Origin: 2-01-FULL-50-23 sp964509695
Lineage (GTDB): Bacteria; Patescibacteriota; Microgenomatia; UBA1400; MFAQ01
Length of the DNA stretch: 21,135 bases
NCBI GenBank assembly: GCA_964509695.1
Contig: CAZDXN010000016.1
Coordinates: 1-21,135, forward strand
Direction of reading: 5' to 3'
The notes below the pieces were generated by a model, which did no database searches, was not told the origin of the DNA, and saw nothing but the letters and a program-made list of their open reading frames with translations. The translations under genes were made by a program, and so were the position numbers. Positions 6,387 through 13,007 of this stretch are shown here, one piece after another; position 1 is the stretch's first letter, and each line of letters begins with the position of its first letter.

Positions 6387-7711
6387 AAGTGTTTTGGTTT
6401 ATAGAAAACGCGCAGAAGGGTGCGGGTGACGACAATGCCGGTAAAAAGGGAGATTAGAATTCCAAGGATCAAGGTGAGGGCGAAACCTCTGACCGAGCCG
6501 GAGGTGTTCAAAAAAGACCATTCGAGGGGGTTAAACAAAATCAAACCGGTGATGATGGTGGCGAGATTGGCATCCTTGATCGAGTTCCAAGCCCGACCGA
6601 AGGCCAGCTCGAGGGCGATGGCGCTAGATCGGCCTGCCCGAATTTCCTCCCGGTATCTTTCGAAAATGAGAATGTTGCTGTCGACAGCCATACCAACAGA
6701 AAGAATAAAACCGGCGACTCCCGGAAGAGTCAGGGTAACGGGAATAAGGCGGTAGAGGGTGGCGGTGATTAGACCATAAATCAATAGTCCAATGACTGAG
6801 ATAAAACCCATCCAGCCGTAATAGAGACACATAAAGGCGGCAACAATAGTAAGACCAATTCCTCCGGCAATCAGACTTTGATTGAGTGAAGCGTTGCCTA
6901 GGGTGGCAGAAATGTTTTTCTGGGATAGAATTTTGACGGGAACCGGAAGGGCGCCGGCGTTCAATTGAGTGGCAAGGAACTTGGCCTCATCGATAGTGAA
7001 TTTTCCGGTGATAATGGCGTCGCCGCTGGTAATCTCGGACTGGACAGTCGGGGCGGACAAGATCGATTGATCGAGAAGAATGGCGACGGGTTTGCCTAGA
7101 TATTCCTTCGTCAATTTGGCAAACTTCTCCTGACCGGACGGCTTGAACTTCAAGGAAACCGCCGGCTGACGATCGGAGGTCTCGAAAGTAACGGCGGCGG
7201 CGGCAAGATCATTGCCCGTCAAATCGGATGGAACGAAGTTTACTAATTGCGGTTCGGCAGAAGGAGAAGCGGGGTTGGTGGCAAAGACGGGAGTGGCGAA
7301 GGTGAGGCTGGCGGTTTGACCAATGAGGTCAAGGGCTTCTTGCGGCTTGTCGATGCCCGGAAGTTCAACAATGAGTCGATATTGAGTGGTCGTAACTGAG
7401 GTCTTGACTGAAGCCTCGGAGACACCATAAAGGTCGACGCGGCGGCTAATGACCGATCTGACCGAGTCCAAGGCAGTGAGCCGTTGACTTTCTTCGATCT
7501 TTTCCATATCCGCCAAGAGAGTAACCTGCATACCACCAGATAGGTCGAGGCCTTTCTTGAAACTCAGGTCGCGCGGGAAAGAGGGAACGGTGAAATGAAA
7601 TTCTTTGTTGAGAATTTTCTGGCTGATATTGATGTCCTGAGGAAGATTCAGGTACAGGGAGAGGACACAGATGAATATGATGAGATAAAGTGTGCCTCGC
7701 GAGTGACGCAT
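6383..7711 (-). CDS. secD: Protein translocase subunit SecD
   Basis: This is the partner of SecF in Sec-dependent export. The 442 residues comprise an N-terminal membrane helix (about 8-23), GLDLSGG (54-60), the first periplasmic P1 domain, and five C-terminal helices with the GMAVDSNILIFERYREE segment typical of SecD. The length is like Gram-positive or thermophile SecD, much shorter than the 615 aa of E. coli. The ATG at 7711 is 6 bases from a TACAAT -10 box, predicting a leaderless mRNA. It is the first gene of a two-gene secDF operon. Confidence 0.96.
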   Translation of the reverse strand: MRHSRGTLYLIIFICVLSLYLNLPQDINISQKILNKEFHFTVPSFPRDLSFKKGLDLSGGMQVTLLADMEKIEESQRLTALDSVRSVISRRVDLYGVSEASVKTSVTTTQYRLIVELPGIDKPQEALDLIGQTASLTFATPVFATNPASPSAEPQLVNFVPSDLTGNDLAAAAVTFETSDRQPAVSLKFKPSGQEKFAKLTKEYLGKPVAILLDQSILSAPTVQSEITSGDAIITGKFTIDEAKFLATQLNAGALPVPVKILSQKNISATLGNASLNQSLIAGGIGLTIVAAFMCLYYGWMGFISVIGLLIYGLITATLYRLIPVTLTLPGVAGFILSVGMAVDSNILIFERYREEIRAGRSSAIALELAFGRAWNSIKDANLATIITGLILFNPLEWSFLNTSGSVRGFALTLILGILISLFTGIVVTRTLLRVFYKPKHL

Positions 7712-7717
7712 GAGTGA

Positions 7718-7723
7718 ATTGTA
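7718..7723 (-). promoter_or_regulatory. -10 box of the secDF operon
   Basis: TACAAT on the minus strand, 6 bases before the secD ATG. No convincing -35 at the usual distance. Predicts a leaderless transcript. Confidence 0.5.
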
Positions 7724-7749
7724 CTATGACTTTTGAGTAAATCTACCAA

Positions 7750-7810
7750 GTCATCCCGGACTTGATCCGGGATCTATTCAAATAGATTCCGGCTCGGGGG
7801 CCGGAATGAC
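7750..7810. repeat. 61-bp dispersed palindromic repeat, copy 1
   Basis: Ends GTCAT and ATGAC enclose three consecutive hairpins: CCCGGA/TCCGGG, ATCTATT/AATAGAT and TTCCGGC/GCCGGAA. The strand can fold as a cloverleaf-like four-way structure. It is identical in length to the copy at 15444-15504 and differs at two bases. It lies between the secD promoter and the stop of the AbrB-like gene. Confidence 0.9.
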
Positions 7811-7815
7811 AATTT

Positions 7816-8022
7816 TCAGGTATTCTTCTGATCCGAATGGCGAATGGCAGGGGTTAGAGTTAGTTGCCTGGTGTAATCAAAGCTATAGGTAATACTAGTC
7901 TGGTCAAGGGAAAACTCGACCTTGACCGGGTCGCCGGCGCGGAGACCGAGGGCCTTGACCAACCTACTGGGGAGGGTAATGGCAAGTGAATTACCAGCCT
8001 TGATAATTTTTTGATCTTTCAT
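7816..8022 (-). CDS. AbrB/MazE-type (SpoVT-AbrB fold) DNA-binding protein
   Basis: This 68-residue protein carries the swapped-hairpin signature at residues 5-35: KAGNSLAITLPSRLVKALGL followed by GDPVKV. Such proteins dimerise and bind DNA as transition-state regulators or as antitoxins that repress their own operon. The C-terminal 25 residues are variable and could bind a partner. Its ATG overlaps the stop of the upstream regulator gene by 4 bases, so the two are co-expressed. No PIN, MazF or other toxin gene is adjacent, so I do not call it an antitoxin. Confidence 0.8.
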   Translation of the reverse strand: MKDQKIIKAGNSLAITLPSRLVKALGLRAGDPVKVEFSLDQTSITYSFDYTRQLTLTPAIRHSDQKNT

Positions 8023-8603
8023 GGATTAACCATATTCACTTCGTCGCCGATGAGCATGACGCGCGGTTGGATCAGGATGTTGGTGATGAAAGGATCTTTC
8101 CGAGAAAGCCGGTAAGCAAATTCATCTTCGGTCATGCATGAGTAATTAACTTCGGTCCCCATTTCCTGTTCGTACTCTTTGACGATTAGGGCGATCTGGG
8201 GCATGATCACCTTACCAACGATGACCATATCGACCTGATTACTGTCTTTTTTGGCCTGACGAATAAATTTGCTTGTGAGGAAGGCAAACTTGATAAAGCC
8301 AAGTTTGGAGCGGTTGTTGATAATTTGTTTTCCCAAAGAAGTGCTTTTGACCACAATGGCGAGAAGTTCGGGATAGAAAGGATAGGAATCGCGGAATTGA
8401 TAATAGAGGCGATTGCCACGGGGTTCACTCCTGACCATACCTTTTTCGGCCATGTGAGCCAGCTCACGGCGAACGGCGTTGATCTCCTCCTTGCTACTTC
8501 GGGTGAGTTGCCTAACGTAGTACATCTCTTTCGGGGATTGTAGAAATATTTTTATCAGCTTGGCGCGGACGCGGCTGACCATAAAATCAGTAAGTTTGGC
8601 CAT
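8019..8603 (-). CDS. Winged-helix regulator with degenerate nucleotidyltransferase-like domain
   Basis: This 194-residue protein has two parts. Residues 10-75 read as a winged helix-turn-helix (VRAKLIKIFL, YYVRQLTR, INAVRRELAHMAEKGMV, then the wing NRLYYQF). Residues 95-190 resemble the small MNT-type nucleotidyltransferase fold: VDMVIVG matches the usual DLLVVG strand, with a conserved-looking MTEDEFAYRL segment and a terminal VMLIGDE. The GS motif and the second catalytic Asp are not visible, so it is probably non-catalytic and used for sensing or binding. I know such fusions as putative regulators in archaea and CPR bacteria. It is the first gene of a two-gene operon with the AbrB-like gene, with an extended -10 box about 15 bases before its transcript reaches the ATG. 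Confidence 0.72.
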   Translation of the reverse strand: MAKLTDFMVSRVRAKLIKIFLQSPKEMYYVRQLTRSSKEEINAVRRELAHMAEKGMVRSEPRGNRLYYQFRDSYPFYPELLAIVVKSTSLGKQIINNRSKLGFIKFAFLTSKFIRQAKKDSNQVDMVIVGKVIMPQIALIVKEYEQEMGTEVNYSCMTEDEFAYRLSRKDPFITNILIQPRVMLIGDEVNMVNP

Positions 8604-8625
8604 ATCTTGAACAACTATTGTCTGC

Positions 8626-8634
8626 AGTATAGCA
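8626..8634 (-). promoter_or_regulatory. Extended -10 promoter of the regulator/AbrB operon
   Basis: TGC-TATACT on the minus strand. Transcription would start near 8619, leaving a leader of about 15 bases with no clear Shine-Dalgarno site. Confidence 0.55.
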
Positions 8635-8647
8635 CGAACATGCGAAA

Positions 8648-8698
8648 AATTTACAATTTACAATTTCCAAACAAATTACAATTACTCAATTTTCAAAC
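8648..8698. repeat. A+T-rich ACAATT-type short repeat
   Basis: Variants of ACAATT recur (TTACAATTTACAATTTCC, then ATTACAATTACTCAATTTTC) between the DUF3048 stop and the regulator promoter. It is low-complexity and non-coding. Confidence 0.5.
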
Positions 8699-8721
8699 GT
8701 GTGAACATCGAAAAAAACAAA

Positions 8722-9906
8722 CTATTGATAACTTACAGAGATATTTCCTTTGGCGAGGTTCTCGATCCAAATCTTGCCCGGAACAAATTGGAATTGTTTG
8801 CCTTTGCTATCGGTGAAGATGGTGCGGTCAAGACGGGATTTCTTGCTCCAGGTAACCGAAAAGGCCTGGCCTTGGGAGAAAATTACGCCCGTACCGCTAC
8901 CGATGGTGCCATAAAGCATATGCTTCTCGGCGTCGATGGGGCCGGTCTCGGTGGTATACATGACTACTACTGTGCCGGTGGAAATCTGTTTGCCAGTGTT
9001 GTTGTCGATATGGGGTTTGCCACCATTCTCGCGGAGGTAGGTCTTGGTGGCGGAATCATAATTCCAGTTGACGTGATAATCGGCAAAATCCTTCCAGAAA
9101 TCAAAACTAACCTTGGTGGCAGGTTTGCCCGTACCACTATCGGGGGTAGCGCCGAACTTCCAAGGAACAAAGAACTTAGTCCAGGAATCTCCCTTTGGAG
9201 TTAGGTCGGTGAAGCCACGTTTTTGAGCAACGGCGTAGAGCTTCTCCGTGCCGCACTGCATGGTGTGTTCGGTAGGAACACTGGCCACTCCATTGGCCTT
9301 CTTGAGAATTGAATCGTCACGCCAACATTCTTTGACCGAGAGACCGAACTGGGAAAGATCATTGGCTCCGGCCCAGCCGTAGTCTTTGATTTGGCCCAGA
9401 GCATTGGCTTTGTTGGGGGTGTTTGCGCCACCAACGTGGACGTAAAGAGGAAACTTGCCGTACTCGCTGGCCCAGTCGAGGAAATAGGTACGAGCACTCC
9501 TGACCGGTCCGACCATTAGATCCTGAGCGGCAATATCACAGTAAAAAATACCCATAAAGCGGGTAATGGCGCCTTCGGCGACTGACTCATAGACAATATC
9601 GGCGGAGCTAAGACCTGATTGAGGACGGGAGGAATCATGATTTTCGATCATAATGGCCATGGGACGGCGTTTGTCATACCGATTTTTTTCGGTGGTAGTG
9701 TAGGAAAGTCCGTTAAGAGGACAGATTTGGTTCTTGGGTTCATCCGGGCTGATGTCGACAAGGGCTTTCCCGGCAGTCCGGACTTCGTTGACGCTGGGAG
9801 AGATTAGATTAGACTGAGAACTCTTTGGAGAGGCGGCATAACCGATACCAACACCAAGAAGATAGATGATGACTAGGGAAACAAGATAGGTGATTTTTTT
9901 GTTCAT
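8722..9906 (-). CDS. DUF3048 (YerB-like) envelope protein
   Basis: The protein is 394 residues from the ATG at 9906. That start overlaps the stop of the upstream DUF4446 gene by 4 bases (ATGA) and puts a hydrophobic signal or anchor (ITYLVSLVIIYLLGVGIGYA) right at the N-terminus; an upstream in-frame start would bury it. The DUF3048 signature follows: RPMAIMIENH, RPQSGLSSADIVYE, EGAITRFMGIF and GPVRSARTYFLDWA, then a second domain with TEHTM and, near the end, FSVTWSKKSRLDRTIF. The family includes B. subtilis YerB, an extracytoplasmic protein of undetermined function. No lipobox cysteine follows the helix, so it is probably anchored by the helix. Co-transcribed with DUF4446. Confidence 0.9.
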   Translation of the reverse strand: MNKKITYLVSLVIIYLLGVGIGYAASPKSSQSNLISPSVNEVRTAGKALVDISPDEPKNQICPLNGLSYTTTEKNRYDKRRPMAIMIENHDSSRPQSGLSSADIVYESVAEGAITRFMGIFYCDIAAQDLMVGPVRSARTYFLDWASEYGKFPLYVHVGGANTPNKANALGQIKDYGWAGANDLSQFGLSVKECWRDDSILKKANGVASVPTEHTMQCGTEKLYAVAQKRGFTDLTPKGDSWTKFFVPWKFGATPDSGTGKPATKVSFDFWKDFADYHVNWNYDSATKTYLRENGGKPHIDNNTGKQISTGTVVVMYTTETGPIDAEKHMLYGTIGSGTGVIFSQGQAFSVTWSKKSRLDRTIFTDSKGKQFQFVPGKIWIENLAKGNISVSYQ

Positions 9907-10364
9907 TTTAGACTTTCCTTGATGACTGCTTGTTCTTCCTTGCTTAATACTTGGTCGGGACAACGGCCGTCTTCGATCTGCTTGGCGTAGGTCCTAGTGT
10001 TTTCCCGACTATGCAATGAGCTTATCACAACACCGGTACCATTTTCATCTAGCAAACTAAGAATAAAACTTTGATTTCCTCCGGTATCGGTAAAGGGGTT
10101 GAAACGTTTGAAGCCAAGGCGCTGGAGATGGAGTTCTCCCTTTTTCTTTTCTGTTTCAAGTTCATTTTTGAGGCTTTCGATGGCTTCGTGGTTTTGGCCT
10201 GTTTTGGCGATGAAGCTATTGATGGCACTAATCAGATCTTTCTGGGCTAGCCCTTTTGTCAAGCGCTGGTAGTGGGTCATCAGTCGGACGAGGAGGATGG
10301 TGAGAAGGATCGACCAGAGCGAGAGGAACCCCAAGAGTAGGTAGATGGTATTTGAAGCTGACAT
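9903..10364 (-). CDS. DUF4446 family membrane-anchored protein
   Basis: The protein is 153 residues from the ATG at 10364, chosen because it is 6 bases from a TACAAT -10 box and places the membrane helix (about 6-27) at the N-terminus. A coiled-coil-prone stretch follows (about 30-88). The C-terminal part carries the DUF4446 pattern: LQRLGFKRFNPFTDTGGNQS, FILSLLDENGTGVVISSLHS and RENTRTYAKQIEDG, ending in a short EEQAVI helix. Function is unknown. It is translationally coupled to the downstream DUF3048 gene and shares a divergent promoter region with the small basic protein gene on the other strand. Confidence 0.87.
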   Translation of the reverse strand: MSASNTIYLLLGFLSLWSILLTILLVRLMTHYQRLTKGLAQKDLISAINSFIAKTGQNHEAIESLKNELETEKKKGELHLQRLGFKRFNPFTDTGGNQSFILSLLDENGTGVVISSLHSRENTRTYAKQIEDGRCPDQVLSKEEQAVIKESLK

Positions 10365-10370
10365 ATGTAG

Positions 10371-10379
10371 ATTGTAACA
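10371..10379 (-). promoter_or_regulatory. Extended -10 promoter of the DUF4446-DUF3048 operon
   Basis: TGT-TACAAT on the minus strand, 6 bases before the ATG at 10364, fitting a leaderless mRNA. Divergent from the -10 box at 10389-10394. Confidence 0.55.
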
Positions 10380-10388
10380 AAGATGAAG

Positions 10389-10394
10389 TATATT
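10389..10394 (+). promoter_or_regulatory. -10 box of the small basic protein/DUF5679 operon
   Basis: TATATT ends 6 bases before the ATG at 10401, predicting a leaderless mRNA and selecting that ATG over the one at 10383. Confidence 0.5.
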
Positions 10395-10400
10395 ATCTGT

Positions 10401-10613
10401 ATGGCGAAAAAGAGGACTCGAGCACAAAAGGTAAAGGCGTCTGGCTTCAAGGTGAGATTTGGAGCGATGAAAGAGGCAAAAGTGAGGGAGAATACTCCGA
10501 CGAAAAATGGAAATGAGTTCAGTTACTTCCGGTCTGACTTGACAAAGGTATTAGCACTGACTATGCTTGCTCTAGCTTCGGAGGTCGTGCTTTGGTTAAT
10601 ATTGAAGCACTGA
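10401..10613 (+). CDS. Small basic protein with one C-terminal membrane helix, unknown function
   Basis: The protein is 70 residues. The N-terminus is strongly basic (MAKKRTRAQKVKASG), then comes a polar stretch and a single C-terminal hydrophobic segment (VLALTMLALASEVVLWLIL, about 50-68). This tail-anchored layout with a MAKKRTR start is one I have seen in CPR genomes, but I know no function. The start at 10401 is preferred because of the -10 spacing and because MAKK reads as a natural start. It is followed after 29 bases by the DUF5679 gene and probably co-transcribed with it. A nucleic-acid or ribosome contact at the membrane is conceivable from the charge alone. Confidence 0.65.
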   Translation: MAKKRTRAQKVKASGFKVRFGAMKEAKVRENTPTKNGNEFSYFRSDLTKVLALTMLALASEVVLWLILKH

Positions 10614-10625
10614 CTTGAGGCGCGG

Positions 10626-10634
10626 AAGGAGGTG
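10626..10634 (+). promoter_or_regulatory. Strong Shine-Dalgarno site of the DUF5679 gene
   Basis: AAGGAGGTG matches the complement of the 16S rRNA tail perfectly and lies about 10 bases before the ATG at 10643. It contrasts with the predicted leaderless first gene of the same operon and fixes the start. Confidence 0.8.
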
Positions 10635-10642
10635 AGTTCGTT

Positions 10643-10783
10643 ATGACAATGTATTGCGTAAAATGCAGAGCTAAGAGAGACGTAGAGAAATTCGAAACCC
10701 TCACCATGAAGAATGGTAAGCCAGCCGCTCGGGCTGTCTGCCCAGTTTGTAGCACCAAGATGTTCAAAATTGGAGCTAAATAA
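10643..10783 (+). CDS. DUF5679 zinc-ribbon protein
   Basis: This 46-residue protein has two CxxC knuckles: MYCVKCRAK (C5, C8) and VCPVCSTKMF. Between them lies the MKNGKPAARA segment typical of DUF5679. It should fold as a single zinc ribbon, probably contacting nucleic acid or another protein; the role of the family is unknown. The perfect Shine-Dalgarno site and an intrinsic terminator 11 bases after the stop frame the gene. It is the second gene of a two-gene operon. Confidence 0.87.
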   Translation: MTMYCVKCRAKRDVEKFETLTMKNGKPAARAVCPVCSTKMFKIGAK

Positions 10784-10793
10784 CTCTACCAAG

Positions 10794-10831
10794 AAACCCG
10801 ATAAAAAGGTTCGCCTTGACTCGGGTTTTTT
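10794..10831. terminator. Intrinsic terminator between DUF5679 and the conserved-TM-helix gene
   Basis: AAACCCGA (10794-10801) pairs with TCGGGTTT (10821-10828), with T continuing to 10831. The loop holds an AAGG-TTCG-CCTT mini-hairpin. The arms give a U tract on the plus strand and a shorter one on the minus strand, so it may serve both convergent genes. Confidence 0.82.
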
Positions 10832-10835
10832 GTGG

Positions 10836-11534
10836 TTACTTGAGGGATTTTTTGAAACTTTTGTACCAGTCTTCGAGAACGGTCTTGACTAAGTCCTTGG
10901 ATCCTAAGCCCAGAGACAGGCCAAGGGCGAGGGCGAGCATGGTGACAAAGCCGATGAAAACGGTGTCAATAAGATTCTTGGCAATCCCCAGCTGGGAGAT
11001 AGAGGCCAGAACGGTGAAAACCACGACTAGGTAGCTGGTAAACTTCGCCATCAAACGGCTGAGTTTGATGTCGATTCCGCCAAGAGAACCCTTGACCAAC
11101 TTCTCTAAGAAACCAGCCAGAACGACGCCAGCACCAAAAATGAGGACGGCGGCAAAAATATTGGGAAGGTAGGCCAGCAGTCCATTGAGAACTTGGGTCA
11201 CAGTATTAAGTCCGAGGAGATTGATGCTGGCGACGAAGAAGATAAGAATGGTCAGATAGCGAACCAGCTCCCCGATGACCATTTCGACCTTCTGGGTGAT
11301 TTCGGCGTTGTCGAGGAAGTGCTTCAGGCCTCCCTTGGAAAGAACCTCAGAAAGCTTTAGTAGGTTCAGAAGTTTGATGACGATGGCCTTGAGCCAGTTG
11401 GCCAGAACCAAGCCGACCATAAAAACAACCACGGCGGCCAAAAGGGTTGGAATAAAGGAAAGGATACTAATTAGAATCGTGTAGGCGGCGCCGGAAAGAG
11501 AGTTTTGGACATTCGTCAGAAAGTTATCGGTCAT
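10836..11534 (-). CDS. Conserved-TM-helix (MscS-related) membrane protein
   Basis: The protein is 232 residues from the ATG at 11534. Five or so hydrophobic helices are visible, with two copies of a repeated unit: LLAAVVVFMVGLVLANWLK and IFAAVLIFGAGVVLAGFLEK, each followed by an amphipathic stretch (LLNLLKLSEVLSK; SLGGIDIKLSRLMAK). This is the pattern of the conserved TM helix repeat found in small-conductance mechanosensitive channel relatives. The MscS beta domain is absent. The C-terminus has a glycine-rich segment (ALALGLSLGLGSKD) and a basic tail. A role in osmotic or membrane tension response is inferred only from the family. A TACGAT -10-like box lies 8 bases before the ATG. Confidence 0.82.
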   Translation of the reverse strand: MTDNFLTNVQNSLSGAAYTILISILSFIPTLLAAVVVFMVGLVLANWLKAIVIKLLNLLKLSEVLSKGGLKHFLDNAEITQKVEMVIGELVRYLTILIFFVASINLLGLNTVTQVLNGLLAYLPNIFAAVLIFGAGVVLAGFLEKLVKGSLGGIDIKLSRLMAKFTSYLVVVFTVLASISQLGIAKNLIDTVFIGFVTMLALALGLSLGLGSKDLVKTVLEDWYKSFKKSLK

Positions 11535-11573
11535 ATAGATTAATCGTAGCACATCACGTCAAGAGTCGAAACT

Positions 11574-11582
11574 TGGTATAAT
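11574..11582 (+). promoter_or_regulatory. Extended -10 promoter of rnpB
   Basis: TGG-TATAAT, a consensus -10 with TGn extension, lies a few bases before the 5' end of the RNase P RNA. No strong -35 is visible. Confidence 0.7.
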
Positions 11583-11585
11583 ATG

Positions 11586-11939
11586 GGGGTTAACAGAAGG
11601 CCCGGGAAGATGCCCCACGTCGCGTAAAGCTATGCGGGGAGGAAAGTCCGGACAACAAAAAGACAGGGTGACCCCTGAAAAGAGGTCGTCCGGTGGGCAA
11701 CCATCGGACCGCGATAGGGCCACAGAGACGAATAAAGGTGAAACGTCCCCGCTTTTGCGGGGGACCTCAAGTAAGTAATTATTTGAGGGTGGTAACCCGC
11801 CCCGTTGCAACTTCCGAACTAGTCGATTTTAGGTGTCTTTTCCTAAGTTCCCGCAAGGGACGCGACTTAAAGTTTGAAGGCATTAGACAGATATCTTCTT
11901 AAACAGAATCCGGCTTATGAGGCCACGCTGTTAACACCG
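11586..11939 (+). ncRNA. rnpB: RNase P RNA, bacterial class A
   Basis: This is the catalytic RNA that matures the 5' ends of tRNAs. Recognisable conserved blocks in order: GAGGAAAGTCCGGAC (11639-11653, 5' side of P4 and its flank), CAGGGTGACCCCTGAAAAG, GGTGGTAACCCGCCCC, and ACAGAATCCGGCTTATGAGG near 11903-11922 (3' conserved region). Helix P1 closes the molecule with GTTAACAG (11589-11596) against CTGTTAAC (11928-11935). The length of about 350 bases is normal for class A. Exact ends are estimated from P1. The gene is flanked by minus-strand genes on both sides and has its own promoter. Confidence 0.95.
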
Positions 11940-11946
11940 CTATAGC

Positions 11947-12939
11947 CTACAGTGAGGCGATTTCTTTTTCGGTGGGATGGTGAAGATGAGCGAAGAGAAC
12001 TCGAAGGCTGAGCACGACAGGTAGGGCGAGGATGGCCAGAATCGGTCCTCCGAGCTTGAAGCCTATTGAGAGAACGATGATGGTCACGACCGGATGAAGG
12101 CCGATGGCTTTTTGCATGACCTTGGGAACAAAAACGTTGTTCTCCAATTGCTGAACTAATATCGCCAGACCAACCGTCATAAAACCAATGGTCGGGGAGA
12201 TGGAAAAGCCGACGATAACGGCGGGGATGGCGGCGACGGTGGGACCGACGTTGGGAATTAACTCAAGTAAACCGGCGATAACGGCCAAGGGGACAGCCGA
12301 GGGTAAACCGATAAGAAGGAAGCCAATATAGTTTAGAGTTCCCACCAAAGTCATCAGAAACAGTTCCCCTCTGACCCAAGCCCCAAGTCGAAGCTCCAAC
12401 TCGGAAACGGCGTGAGAATAAATATTTCCGTTAACCTCGCCGAATAGATTAACCAGAGCTTTCGGTAGGTGTGGTCGATCCTGAATCATATAGTAAGCAA
12501 TTACGATAAGAGTAAAAAAGGCGATAACTCCGGAAAAAGTACCCAAGGCAATTTTGATGACGCCGCCGGCTGAGGAAAATTGAGGAGTGAGGATTGAAGT
12601 AAAATCGATATTGTAAGGGGCGAGTTTCTCAATCAGTGGGGGAAGCTGAGCCAGAAAGGCGGTGGTTTGATTAATCAAAGGGCTGATCAAGGAAACGGCT
12701 AAGGTGGCGATGCCGGAGAACAGAAGCAAGAGAATCAGGAAGGACGAAATTGAACGAGGAATTCGCTTTGTTTCCAGGAAACTAACCGACGGACCGACGG
12801 CGATAGAAACCAAGAAGGCGACGAATAAAAGACTGATTAGGCTAAGAATATGCCGAAAGAAAAGTATTGAGAGGACAACTGCGGCTCCGAGGAGGTAGCT
12901 CCTTAATGAGATGTTGATAGTGACTTTTCTGGTACTCAT
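11947..12939 (-). CDS. AI-2E family transporter (PerM/YdiK-like permease)
   Basis: This 330-residue integral membrane protein has the family layout: paired N-terminal helices (about 11-50), a third helix (60-85), an amphipathic domain, a helix at about 135-150, and a C-terminal bundle. It contains the signature segment LLELIPNVGPTVAAIPAVIVG, written here in part as ELIPNVGP. Members export small molecules or act as sodium/proton antiporters; the name does not prove autoinducer-2 transport. The start is 6 bases from a TATAAA -10 box (12946-12951). The gene follows miaA but has its own promoter inside a 35-base gap. Confidence 0.9.
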   Translation of the reverse strand: MSTRKVTINISLRSYLLGAAVVLSILFFRHILSLISLLFVAFLVSIAVGPSVSFLETKRIPRSISSFLILLLLFSGIATLAVSLISPLINQTTAFLAQLPPLIEKLAPYNIDFTSILTPQFSSAGGVIKIALGTFSGVIAFFTLIVIAYYMIQDRPHLPKALVNLFGEVNGNIYSHAVSELELRLGAWVRGELFLMTLVGTLNYIGFLLIGLPSAVPLAVIAGLLELIPNVGPTVAAIPAVIVGFSISPTIGFMTVGLAILVQQLENNVFVPKVMQKAIGLHPVVTIIVLSIGFKLGGPILAILALPVVLSLRVLFAHLHHPTEKEIASL

Positions 12940-12945
12940 AGTTTA

Positions 12946-12951
12946 TTTATA
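12946..12951 (-). promoter_or_regulatory. -10 box of the AI-2E-family gene
   Basis: TATAAA on the minus strand, 6 bases before the ATG at 12939, predicting a leaderless mRNA. No clear -35; the region upstream is the palindromic repeat. Confidence 0.45.
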
Positions 12952-12968
12952 CTCCCAATACCCCCTCT

Positions 12969-13007
12969 CCCTGATTACAGGGTTTCTCCCCCTAATTTAG
13001 GGGGAGA
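12969..13007. repeat. Palindromic repeat pair forming the 3' end of miaA
   Basis: Two adjacent hairpins: CCCTG-ATTA-CAGGG (12969-12982) and a near-perfect palindrome with arms TCTCCCCCTAA/TTAGGGGGAGA (12985-13007). The miaA stop (12975-12977) lies in the loop of the first, and the second encodes the SPPKLGGE residues of the MiaA tail. Similar CCCCCT/AGGGGG palindromes are known as dispersed repeats in many bacteria. Confidence 0.8.

Noticed and set aside
9907..9963. Longer N-terminus for the DUF3048 protein, starting at 9963
   Set aside because: It would add 19 polar residues before the signal helix and overlap the upstream gene by 61 bases. The ATGA overlap at 9903-9906 is the typical coupling.
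10365..10427. Longer N-terminus for the DUF4446 protein from 10427
   Set aside because: It would put 21 non-family residues before the membrane helix and run through the promoter. The ATG at 10364 fits the -10 spacing.
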